The notes below the pieces were generated by a model. The model was not told the DNA's origin. It ran no database searches and saw only the letters and a list, made by a program, of their open reading frames with translations. From Gliomastix tumulicola (lineage: Eukaryota > Ascomycota > Sordariomycetes > Hypocreales > Bionectriaceae), in NCBI GenBank assembly GCA_001599755.1, contig BCHX01000003.1, forward strand, positions 744,001-808,000: a stretch of 64,000 nucleotides of DNA. The letters run 5' to 3'. Each line of letters starts with the position of its first letter. The first letter of the stretch is position 1. A program made the position numbers and the translations under genes. Shown here piece by piece: positions 22,653 through 32,171 of the stretch.

Positions 22653-25499
22653 ATGAGCACACTACCTCTGATCTCTCAACTTAAATCTGCATGGCAGTTC
22701 ATCACCGGCGATGCCGAAGGAGCAAAGGAGACCTGGCATCTGTTTACGGATGCCTGGACGCAGCACCCGGGACAAACCATTGCTGACATGGCCGACAGCA
22801 TTCCAGTCATCGGTCACATCAAAGGTATTTGTCCAACGTCTATGATTTGTCCGTCTGCTCATCTCTCGGCGCCGTAGGCTTTGTCCACCTCGTGAGAGGA
22901 GAGACGGACGAATTCTGGCAAGCGGAAGAACAAGCCACACGCACGCTGGTCGTGATGGGCGCAGGGGCGCTTACCATCTCAACGGGGGGTGCCGCTGCTC
23001 CCATCATGGCGGGGGTAGTTGCAGGGCTGGCTTATGACGGTGTGATGACAGGTATGTCTGATCCCTGATGCTGATGATAGATGGCGCAAGACCCGGGCGC
23101 TCACCTTTCATGGAATATAGGAATCGAATCTGCCCGTCATGGCCGCTTCCAGCCGCAAGGCTATATCGCAACCGGAAGCGAGGTTGCTGCTGGGGACTGG
23201 CGGGGCGGTATCTTTGATACTGTTGCTCTTGGCGTTGGAGATGGCTGGGTTGGGTCAGAAGGAGGATCAGTACGAACAACCAAGGTAAGACTTTCCCTCT
23301 ACCGCGTAGTTCATCTACATTATTGACGCTCCTTCTTTACTAGGTGTACCGCGTCGAGGGCGAGAGCTATGTCAAATCTGGCGACAACGTCACTTGGCAG
23401 TCCAATCGTCGCCTCTTCCCTGACGGGGATGGCGTCATCGCGGATCCGGATGAGCTTCCAACCGTCAAATACTACCCTAGAGGAAACCGAGGTGACGGGA
23501 AAGTGGTCGTACTCGGCCTCGAGAACGGCGGCTCCAGTGGCAATATGCTCTTCTTGAACTACGGCGAGCGAGCCCGCGCCGATGCCTTCTATGCTCAGCG
23601 ACTCTTACAATACCATGAGGCTGTTGGTCAGATGAAAGAGCGCGGGATGGAAGTCCTACACAAGCATCATAACATGAAGATCAAGTCCTTCAGAATCATG
23701 ACACGCGCAGCCAAGGATCTCCAGCGCCGAGCCATCACAGAGCCCGAGAAGGCGAAAGGCCTCAAACCGTACGATGGCGTCCTCCAGGTCGACATAACCA
23801 AGGCTCGTGGCCAGTACGGATGTGAGCGTCGGATTTATTCTCCTCTCCTTCGAAAGGCCATCCAAGGGAGCTATGAGGAGTTTACTCCTTGGCTTAACCA
23901 TCTCCCTCCCCGTCTCCTTCAGCTCATTGTCGACCATCAAGTAGCATACGGATGTGTTCGGGTCGTCTTTGTTGCTCACTCAGGCAGCGCACTTCCCGCA
24001 CTCCTCCATTTCTTTCTTGAATCCGACATTGCCAATCGTCTCGCAGCCGGTTCCAACAACCAGTCTGCGAACTTGATCAGCATGCCTCTTCCCCTTTCTC
24101 AGTTCAAAGATACAGCTATCGAACACGTTCAGATTCGAGATGCCCCAATTGTTAGACTTCGCCAGGCTCGAGAGGCCAAGTGTGGCAGGCAGCTGCTGAC
24201 AGACATAAACCATGGCCGTCACTTTGAATACCTCGCAGAGTTTCCTGATGGGTCAACCCACTGGTACCCGTCTGTGCTTATCGCAAAGGATTTAACAAGG
24301 GAATTCGAGGATCTGTCCATGGCTCATGCTTCAGAGGTGGCTGAGATCATCGAGTCTAAGGGTACTGAACTAACTGTTCGACGACGAAACGGCACTGTGA
24401 ATCACGTCCACCAGGACCAGATCTTCTGGGCAGAAGACCCCCCAGATGAGTATCTGCCTTTGCACGACGAGGAGATTGACGGTCTTATCAAGCATGGACA
24501 CGACGACGAACACCTGGATGTTTGCGTCCCCGCTACTCTGACGTTCCGCTCCGACTGGGCAAAGATTGAAACCACGACCCCGGGGACGACGGTCCGCAGA
24601 GACGATGCGTTCGACGCGAGAGTATACGAGAACGTGACCTTTACGAATACTTCCATCATGTGGGGGCAGAAACACGCTCAAAGGTTTCAGCAACGCACTA
24701 TTCCGTAAGTACAGGCCTCTTTTACAGGAAAAATTTCCTAGCCTCTGATGCTTTGAATAGCTTTGTATTTGTCAACCACGGCGCCTTCATCAACATCACA
24801 GTAAGCCACGGACGCGATGGTAGCAGACTGGGGGATATGGCAGGCTCGGCAAGCGCTACATATGGAGCGGTACGATATTTCTCTCTCCCTAGCGTGAAAA
24901 ACCGGCCACTGACGTTCAATTCATGTTAAGCAAACATACAAAGGGTCGAGGGACAGCGGAACGGCTTTCTCTAGGACTCCACTTTTCAAGATGACTGCGT
25001 ATGTGCATCGGATCCGGATCACTTGGAGAAACCAGCTTGCTCACTTGTCGTTTCAAACAGCGAATCGTACGCGATACATCTGACCATTAGCCAGCCATCG
25101 CGGCAAACGTTCGTCCCAGTCGAGAAAGTTGTCTGGTCATGGAGCATGCATGCTAGCACAGACAGTTGGATTTCTACCGACGCCTTCGACCACACACTGG
25201 TCATGAACGATAGTGGGAGATCAGGCGCACTGCTTCTACAGTCATCTCGCAAAGAGCGTGTCTTCGTGGTGGTGGGTGTGCACAACTGGAAGCCTTGGTG
25301 CGATATCGTGACGAGTATCTCACCCGCAGACTCGGCGGGCAAGGTTCTCGCAATGTATTACAACAATGGAGAGAAGGAGTTTATGAGGTGGAACACAGCA
25401 TCGAGACATAGCGTACGCAGTGCGGCAGGGACTAACTTCCGAGTCTGGTTTGAGGGTACGGAGGGTCATCAGCTTGCAGCTAACTTTTCCGTCAATTAA
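22653..25499 (+). CDS. Multidomain protein with C-terminal fungal fruit-body lectin domain; possible polymorphic-toxin-like architecture
   Basis: Seven exons (22653-22824, 22878-23051, 23121-23284, 23344-24704, 24761-24869, 24931-24998, 25061-25499) encode about 828 residues; all joins keep frame. The ATG at 22653 has a good context (CCACCATGAG). An N-terminal region carries IPVIGHIKG and a Gly/Ala-rich hydrophobic stretch (about 85-115), which recalls N-terminal regions of eukaryotic polymorphic-toxin-like proteins. A central domain (about 230-345) begins GNMLFLNYGERARA. A chromodomain-like patch follows (about 462-492, FEYLAEFPDGSTHWYPS). An unassigned beta-rich part spans about 560-680. 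The last exon alone encodes a fruit-body-lectin-type domain (about 684-828, with VVVGVHNWKPWCDIVT); lectins of this family bind the T-antigen disaccharide and can harm nematodes and insects. No signal peptide is seen. The lectin call is strong; the toxin-like reading is inference. Confidence 0.75.
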
Positions 25500-25619
25500 A
25501 GCCAGCGGTTCTCGTGGAGCTCTCTGCGAAGTTTCAACGGCCTTTTCTATTAGATGCGTTCTTCTTAGCTATTACCACCTATCAGATATTCTCTCAGCCT
25601 TCAGTCTCAGCCATCCGAT

Positions 25620-25981
25620 ATGCCGTCTTCTAAGGGAAAGCCTACCCGACCTGAGCTAAGGGAAGCGCTCAAGGAGGGTAAGTCTCTCCCTTCTACCTAA
25701 TTCAACATGGGTGATTGTGGTTGACCTTTAGGTCTCTTACCATATGTCTCAGCCCCCACCACTAAGGACATGACTGACCTGTTGTGCCAGAAATCAAGCA
25801 AGAGCGTAACAAGAGCGGCGGCGGCGAAGGTCAGTGGTCAGCATGGAAGGCGTCCAAGCTTGCAAAGGAGTACGAGAAGCAGGGCGGCGGGTACGAGAAC
25901 GAGCCCGGATCCAAGAATGAGCCTAAGAAGGGCGACCCGGAGCCGAAGAGCAAGGAGAAGAAGCAGGCCGAAACCAACTGA
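25620..25981 (+). CDS. Small DUF5872-like protein (82 residues)
   Basis: Two exons (25620-25677 and 25791-25981) encode 82 residues; the 113-base intron has GTAAGT, a GACTGAC branch site and GCCAG, phase 1. The protein is highly charged (Lys, Glu, Gly) with the signature GEGQWSAWKASKLAKEYEKQ followed by GGGYEN. I recognise this as a small, widely spread domain of unknown function (DUF5872 type) found in fungi and bacteria. No cysteines, signal peptide or membrane segment occur. It lies 120 bases after the lectin-fusion gene on the same strand; co-expression is possible but not shown. Biochemical function is unknown. Confidence 0.8.
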
Positions 25982-26035
25982 TGCGTCACTTTGCTAGGGT
26001 CTGAGAGCAGGGGTTGGGTATTGGAGAGACGGAAA

Positions 26036-27325
26036 TCATGTTGATTGATTCTCGATGGTCCATAGTTTCAGCGACGATTCCTCCAATACAGTTGTGCGAG
26101 GCACCTCGCCGTTGTGCGAAACGCTGTGATCCTCGTCCTCAATTAGAGTGGAATGCTCCCATCCGCCAGAACAGGTAGCAAGCACCGAGCCGCCCTGATG
26201 CAGCACTGTGCTCCCGACTGGCGACTCGTGGGCTTTTAGGCTCCAACTCGGTGCAGCCCCGTACTCGCTGTGCAGCCCGACGCCTGTCCACGTGTGCACC
26301 ATCCCGTCTTGCGATCCAGCCCAGACCTCGAAGCCCCCATCCTCACCAGCAAACACGCCGCAGTGAAGCCGCTGCTGCGTGGTTTCTCCCCCGCGGCCAG
26401 AGAGAACACTGAGGAGCTGGCCCGTGACTCGAATATCGTAGACAAGCAGGCCGGTAGAGGCGCGCTCGTTGATCACGAGGTACCGCCCACACGGACTCCA
26501 GAGCGTCTGAGCTATGCCCCTCCCCGCTACGTCGACGTTGCCCTCGCCGGCGCCGGATATGCTCCAATTCGCGATGGTCTTGTCGGAGCGCCAGAAATCG
26601 TAGAGCCCGAGCCACCGCGTCCAGGTCCCGGCGGCAAGAATAGACGAACCGTCAGCATCAGCAGGTGAAGTCGAGAGCGCCGACACGGCACCCTTCATGC
26701 CCACACCGCCGCCCTTGGAGAGATGACGACGGGACGGGATGGTAGGCAGGGTAAGCAGGGGCCCATCATTTCCAGGTCGAGAGACGTCAAACAAGTCGAG
26801 CCTGTTCATCGACCCAGCGACAAAGTGCGTGCCCGGACTGCTCCATATCAGGGAAGACGGCGTGATGTACTGCTCCGTCTCCTTCTTGATGAGCTTGTAC
26901 GTGCACAGCACGGGCGGTCCAGACCCGGGAAAGGCGTGGCGGAGCTGGATGGGGTGGTCCTTGCATGGTGCTAGGTAGGTCTGCGAGGCCGGTTCTGCGA
27001 GGGAGAAGTACGGCGCCGCGGTGACGACCTGCGCCGGCTCCGGGAGACGCTGTGCAGAGTCAGGACGGAGCTGCCGCGTCTGGCTGTCCTGTGACGGCTC
27101 AAGCAGGTCGTCGGGGAGGACGAAGGTTGCGACGGTCTGCGATGAGGATGTGGCGATCACGGAGGTCCCGTCGGCTGTCCACTGGGCCGATGTGAAGAAT
27201 GGGCGGTCAGGTTGCGCGCTGGCATGGCCCCCTTCGTCAGAGGCTGTGTCGATCGCCTGGGCCTGGGCGAGGAGAGTGAGGCGTGGAGGCCGGTGACTGG
27301 CGTCGACAGTCGTAGCGTCCTCCAT
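26036..27325 (-). CDS. WD40-repeat protein, WRAP53/TCAB1-Swt21 type
   Basis: A single exon encodes 429 residues. The pattern matches the WRAP53 (TCAB1) family, whose yeast relative Swt21 affects pre-mRNA splicing; human WRAP53 guides telomerase and small Cajal-body RNAs. Visible features are FFTSAQWTADGTSVIATSS near the N-terminus, HPIQLRHAFPG, GTHFVAGSMNRLDLFDVSRPG, an AAGTWTRWLGLYD blade, IAQTLWSPCGRYLVINERAS, and a last blade ending SSLKLWTIE. The blades are degenerate, as usual for this family. The 5' end is 1.3 kb from the divergent PQ-loop gene. Family is likely; cellular role in this fungus is inferred. Confidence 0.82.
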   Translation of the reverse strand: MEDATTVDASHRPPRLTLLAQAQAIDTASDEGGHASAQPDRPFFTSAQWTADGTSVIATSSSQTVATFVLPDDLLEPSQDSQTRQLRPDSAQRLPEPAQVVTAAPYFSLAEPASQTYLAPCKDHPIQLRHAFPGSGPPVLCTYKLIKKETEQYITPSSLIWSSPGTHFVAGSMNRLDLFDVSRPGNDGPLLTLPTIPSRRHLSKGGGVGMKGAVSALSTSPADADGSSILAAGTWTRWLGLYDFWRSDKTIANWSISGAGEGNVDVAGRGIAQTLWSPCGRYLVINERASTGLLVYDIRVTGQLLSVLSGRGGETTQQRLHCGVFAGEDGGFEVWAGSQDGMVHTWTGVGLHSEYGAAPSWSLKAHESPVGSTVLHQGGSVLATCSGGWEHSTLIEDEDHSVSHNGEVPRTTVLEESSLKLWTIENQST

Positions 27326-28671
27326 TCTGTTGACATTCTGGGGTCACTGACCCTTCCTGAGTTGCATTGGGCTGGGGGTTTGTCAACTCATTGCTGCATT
27401 TGAGTCCCCTGCCATGTATTCACAGGGTTGATTGACGTGGGTGTTAGACGCTAGGGTGAGGTGAAGAATCGGCGTTCAGCTATAGCGACCCATAATTATA
27501 TTCGGTGAGCGGTGACTTATGTAAGCGGCGGTTCGAGGTAAGGATGCCGTGGAAGCCTGCCCGGAAGAGCTCCGACTTCCTGTGATCAATCGGCATCGGC
27601 ATTTCCTTGTAGGCTGTCGATAGCTTAGCTTCTGTTATGCGTCGCTGGCTTCTCCGATGATCGTGTCAATACGAGATTTGTCTCGCAGCTATCGACAGCA
27701 AGACTTGAGTTGGTCGCTTTTGTACCTTGGCAACCCCAGCCCCCACACATCCTTACAGGGGGAGACATCGCAGCGTGGGCGACGGTGGTCGCCTGCGATT
27801 CCTTCCTGCGCCTCACTGTTTATCTGTAAGGGGGAATCCGGCGCGCCTAGAACCCCCAGTGCTCTGTATCCCTTTCAAAAGTCAATTGTGACAACGCTGC
27901 CGCGAGCGCCAAGCTCACAGTCACCTGCGAGCTGGTGCCCTCGGGTTACGCCAACGACGTCATTTGGCACGGGCTGAGCTAAAGTCAGGGTGCCTGGAGC
28001 TCCCCGAAAGCGCTGAACCTGACCCTGGGCGGCGCTGAAGAGTGGGGCGCCAGCCAGCAAGCTCCAGCAAGCTCCAGGGCATCCGGCCCACCTGCGCCCA
28101 GCAACAGCGACCCTGGAACTTGCAGGCAGCTGCTGCACCTGATCTTCCCAACCATCAACCAGCACTCGCCCTCCCCCATTTCATCTATCTCGACGCCTCC
28201 CTGTCTAAATCAGGCCGCCTGCATCTGCCTCTACCCAGTCGCCGGCCGCCATCACATCCGCGATCCCCCAACAGCCCGATCCTGCAGCTCGTCAATCCCC
28301 CCCCCCTTGCACGACTGCCCCCGCCGGCCAGTTCCCAGTTCCAGAGGCCTTTGTTTGTTACGCCCGGCCATCTCCCAACCTCGACCACCCGATCCTCGAC
28401 ACTGAGACATGGCTGTCTGTTGAAGGCCACGAACAGCGAACGTGCTTGCTTACGTACTTGGGTTCACTGGCCGATTTATTGGGCACTCCTGCATCGCGTG
28501 TCTCCTCTCAACGCCTCTTGGATACTCTACACCACGACCTCGAGCCTAGCTCCCATTGTGTCCGCGAATCAACCACGCGCAATACCAGCACTCGAATCTG
28601 CACGATCAGAACACACCCGGCCGATACCATATTGAGGGGTTTTTAGGAATATTGTCGAATCAAGCTGGAAT
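27326..28671. promoter_or_regulatory. Divergent intergenic region, 1.3 kb
   Basis: It lies between the WD40 gene (-) and the PQ-loop gene (+) and should hold both promoters. The part from about 28150 to 28400 is rich in C and CT tracts, typical of a fungal leader. Open frames here show no family motif. Confidence 0.45.
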
Positions 28672-29869
28672 ATGGACAGTCTTGAGATACACCACGCTCA
28701 GTGCGATGCGCTCAAGAGGCCCTCGTACCTGGAGCTGACAGTCTCCATGTAAGCTCTCGCCCAGGCACGCATCCAACCAGCACACGTTCAAGCTGCTAAC
28801 ACGGGCCCCGTACTTGCAGCGTCATCCTTATTGGTCTCTTCTTCTCGTACCTACCGCAGCACTACCGCATCATTGCGCGACGCACCTCCGAAGGGATATC
28901 GCCCTACTTCGTGCTCCTGGGTACGACGTCCGGCACGGCAGGCTTCGCCAACATCCTCACCGTCCCCGGGTCGAGAGCCGCCATCGGATGCTGCAAGGAG
29001 CTCGAGACGTTTGAGTGTACGGCCGGTCTCCTCGGCGTAGCACAGCTCGGGGTGCAGTGGCTCTGCGTCGGCCTCATGTGCGTACACCCCATCCTTGCCC
29101 TGTCCTGCGTCGCACGAATGCTGACCCTTGTCTGAACTGCAGTCTTGTCTTGTTCCTGATCTTCTTCCGATACCGGGAGGCGGCGGTCCCTGCTGATGAG
29201 CTCGGTGGCGATGCGCCGAGCTGGAGGATGGCGGTGACCGTTGGACTGCTTGCCATCCTGCACGGGCTGGTCGTGGTTATCCTTACGGGTGTCTTCATCA
29301 TCGCAGCCCCCAATTCTCTCGATGTTTGGGCCAACGTCCTCGGAATCATGGCGACCGTCCTCGCCGGCATCCAGTATCTACCCCAGATCTACACGACATA
29401 CACCCTCAAGCACGTGGGCAGCCTGAGTATTCCCATGATGTGCATCCAGACGCCCGGTGGCGTCCTGTTTGCCGTCAGTCTGTTCGCCAGGCTGGGCTGG
29501 GGCGGCTGGAGCACGTGGATGATCTACGTGCTCACGGCTATCATGCAGGGCATCGTGCTGACCATGGGCATCTACTACGAGGTCGCAGCCCGCCGCGCAC
29601 ACCGTGCCAACGGCCACACCGACAGTGGGCCCTCGTCGCCCGCCGACTACCAGCGGAGGCCCATCGCGAGCCGCACCTACTCGGAGGGGTGGGAGCGCGG
29701 GCTTCCGGGGCCGTTCACCGGCCACCCGGAGCGCTACGCCGAGACGGAGGAGGACCTGGACGACATCCAGGACCGGGAGGAGCGGGCGATTGCCCGGGAG
29801 AACCAGCCGCTGCTGAAGCCGGGCGGCATTGGCAACCCTCACAGGAAGTACGATGGCTCAGATCACTGA
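28672..29869 (+). CDS. PQ-loop repeat membrane protein (vacuolar/lysosomal transporter type)
   Basis: Three exons (28672-28748, 28820-29077, 29143-29869) encode about 353 residues; introns of 71 and 65 bases are phase 2 with GCTAAC and GCTGAC branch sites. Two PQ-loop motifs are visible, FFSYLPQHYRII (about 35-46) and IQYLPQIYTTY (about 190-200). About seven hydrophobic helices fit the PQ-loop/SWEET fold. Family members export cationic amino acids or cystine from vacuoles or lysosomes; the substrate here is unknown. The C-terminal tail is hydrophilic and contains a dileucine-type signal (ENQPLLKPG), which suits sorting to the vacuole. The first exon holds only 25 codons and ends in the first helix. 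Confidence 0.9.
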
Positions 29870-30715
29870 GCGCTCTCCGCTGGCAGTTCCATCTTTTTAT
29901 AGCGTAGTTGGTATCTATTTGCAGCATCATTTTCTTCTTTCTTATATTGGCAATTTCTTTTTAGCCATGCCGGAGATCGTTGAGTCACGGATCGTCCTTG
30001 TCTTTCTATTTTCTTGCTTCTCATAGTGACTCTATATGAGTCACTGACCTTCAACTGAGGTCCCGTTATCTTACTTCTTAGCTCTGTAGACCAATATAAC
30101 TACACTTATTAGCGGCAGCCTCAACAGACCCTTGATGGTGTCAATGGCGGGGGATTCCACTGCGGGGATTCAGGGCGTGCTTTGAGGTGCAGAGGCGTGG
30201 CTGAGAGAGGGAGACTGAGGTTCATTTGGCCTGTTCAGATATCAAAAATTAGGCACATTGTGATATGGAAGTGGCTTTCAGATTCATATCTGTCAGATCA
30301 CCATCAGATCACCATCAACTGACAAGATCCAGGGGCTTCAGCTGATATCGATGACTCCCGCCAGTTCCCGCAGTGCGGGCACCGCGGCCCCGGATCTTGG
30401 AGATAGTGGCCCAACGCACCAATCAGACGCCGAGCGCAAGCCAGGTGGTCCATTGACGAGTCATCCATCAGCTTGAGCCCTCCCTTCCATCCATTATCTC
30501 CAGCTGTTGGCTTAACCACGCAGATCATCCTCCCCTCCCTCACGTTTCCCTTCTTCCCCCTTTCCTCTCCAGAACCCAATTCCGAGGGTTGGTCGTCCAT
30601 ATATCGAGCCCGTTTCTCCTTATCAACACTCGACCTGGTCTTATCTCCCCCTTCCCTGGCTGACGGGCATCTAACTATCTCCTGGAAACGGTACCATCCC
30701 TCCGAAACCGCAATC
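29870..30715. other. Intergenic region, 846 bases
   Basis: It lies between the PQ-loop and R3H-associated genes, both on the plus strand. The section near 30520-30670 is rich in CT tracts, as in fungal leaders. No gene is supported. Confidence 0.45.
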
Positions 30716-31918
30716 ATGGCCATCTACAGCGCCGTCCCTCCGCCTCCGGAGTACAGCTTTGCTCCCGCCAACCCGCCGCAGGCAGACACGACGACGACGA
30801 CGACGACGACCGTATCTCTGGCCTCGCACGTCGGCATGACCACGTCCGCCACGGGCATCGACATCGACGCCTGGACCGTCTCGGCCCTGCAGTCCCTCAG
30901 CGTCTCCCCCGTCGCCCGCGGCACGGGCACGCCGCTCGCCATCCCCATCGACGACCACGACCACGACCACGACTCCTCCCCTACACGCACCAAGACCGTC
31001 CGCCTCGCGACCACTCCCGGCCTCGAGACCCCGCCGCGCCGCCCGCCCAGCCGCCGCGACAGCCAGCGCAAGCGCGAGGCCGTCCTCAAGGGCAAGGAGG
31101 GCAGCCGCCAGCGCCGCCGCTGGGAGAACGACCGCCTCATGCACGTGCCCAACGCGCAGCCACCGCAGCCGGGCGACTGGGAGGCGCACCCGACGCACAC
31201 CGTGCACGCCCACGTGCCGTACCAGCTCGCGCAGTTCTGGGACCGGGGCGTGCGGCAGCGCGTCGAGGACAAGACGGCCCGGCTCGCGGCCCAGCGCAAG
31301 GCCCAGCAGCTCAAGGCCGGGTCCGCGACGGGGCTGCGCGCCGGTGAGGTGCCCCGGGATCTGAGGGAGACGGCCAAGAGGACGCCGGCTGTGAAGAGCT
31401 GGGTGCGTGCGCTGGAGGAGCCGGTGCGACAGTTCCTGCAGAGCAGAGTTGCGGAGGATAGCGATGACGCTTCGGTGGAAGGGGAGGCTGAGCAGGACGT
31501 GGTAGATAAGACGAGCTCGGAGGATGACGAGGAGATTGTCTTCGCCGGAAGGAAGGGCGGTGTCAAGACGCAGAGGCAGCGAGGCGGCGGGTGGAAGAAG
31601 GCTCATCGTGAACTTGGCAACCAGACAGTCGATCAGGGAATGGTCTTTGACTCGTTCGGTGACGATGAGAGCGCCGCATTTAAGTATGTGACACACGTAT
31701 ACATGTTTTTCCATATCTTGGCCACGCTTGCTAACAATGGCTCTCTCCCTAGGCGGTGGCTCACGCACTCCATCTCTGATTACTACGGTCTGGAGTCCAC
31801 GTCTGTCGTCATGAAGAATTCATCCCGCAAGGTCGTCTACGTACGGATCAAGCAGGTTCACAAGCAGGACAGCCTATCATTCAGGCAGTTCCCGCGTCCC
31901 CTGTGGGAGGTATGCTGA
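30716..31918 (+). CDS. R3H-associated N-terminal domain protein
   Basis: Two exons (30716-31683 and 31753-31918) encode about 377 residues; the 69-base intron (GTATGT, GCTAAC, CCTAG) is phase 2. The opening MAIYSAVPPPPEY and the block AWTVSALQSLSVSP match the R3H-associated N-terminal domain of fungal proteins. A basic block (RRDSQRKREAVLKGKEGSRQ) and RWENDRLMHVP follow. The C-terminal part (RWLTHSISDYYGLES) resembles a shortened R3H nucleic-acid-binding region. Runs of Thr (residues 25-32) and His/Asp come from simple triplet repeats in the DNA. A nucleic-acid-related role is inferred from the domain name; none is proven. It is convergent with the next gene, with 253 bases between. Confidence 0.8.
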   Translation: MAIYSAVPPPPEYSFAPANPPQADTTTTTTTTVSLASHVGMTTSATGIDIDAWTVSALQSLSVSPVARGTGTPLAIPIDDHDHDHDSSPTRTKTVRLATTPGLETPPRRPPSRRDSQRKREAVLKGKEGSRQRRRWENDRLMHVPNAQPPQPGDWEAHPTHTVHAHVPYQLAQFWDRGVRQRVEDKTARLAAQRKAQQLKAGSATGLRAGEVPRDLRETAKRTPAVKSWVRALEEPVRQFLQSRVAEDSDDASVEGEAEQDVVDKTSSEDDEEIVFAGRKGGVKTQRQRGGGWKKAHRELGNQTVDQGMVFDSFGDDESAAFKYVTHVYMFFHILATLANNGSLPRRWLTHSISDYYGLESTSVVMKNSSRKVVYVRIKQVHKQDSLSFRQFPRPLWEVC

Positions 31919-32171
31919 TCTGTAGAACGGTCTGGAGCAACATAAGATCTCATCATTAGTGTTTCAACCATGGACATACAGTACATCAGGTCAGATAGGA
32001 CCGTCGTGTCCCGGGTCATCTCAGGAAGCTTCAGAATTGTAGTTGAAAATCAGCCCTCAAACTAAGGCTTCAACATCGATTGTGTTGTCACTGCTCCTAG
32101 ACGCATTTCTCGGCATGCCGTTCAGAGATAGATGTCTGGTTACCTTCCGGAATACGTGTTCTGCATAGTCC

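Noticed and set aside
30671..31768. 365-codon open frame opposite the R3H-associated gene
   Set aside because: Low-complexity antisense shadow; poly-Val and Arg runs mirror the triplet repeats on the coding strand.
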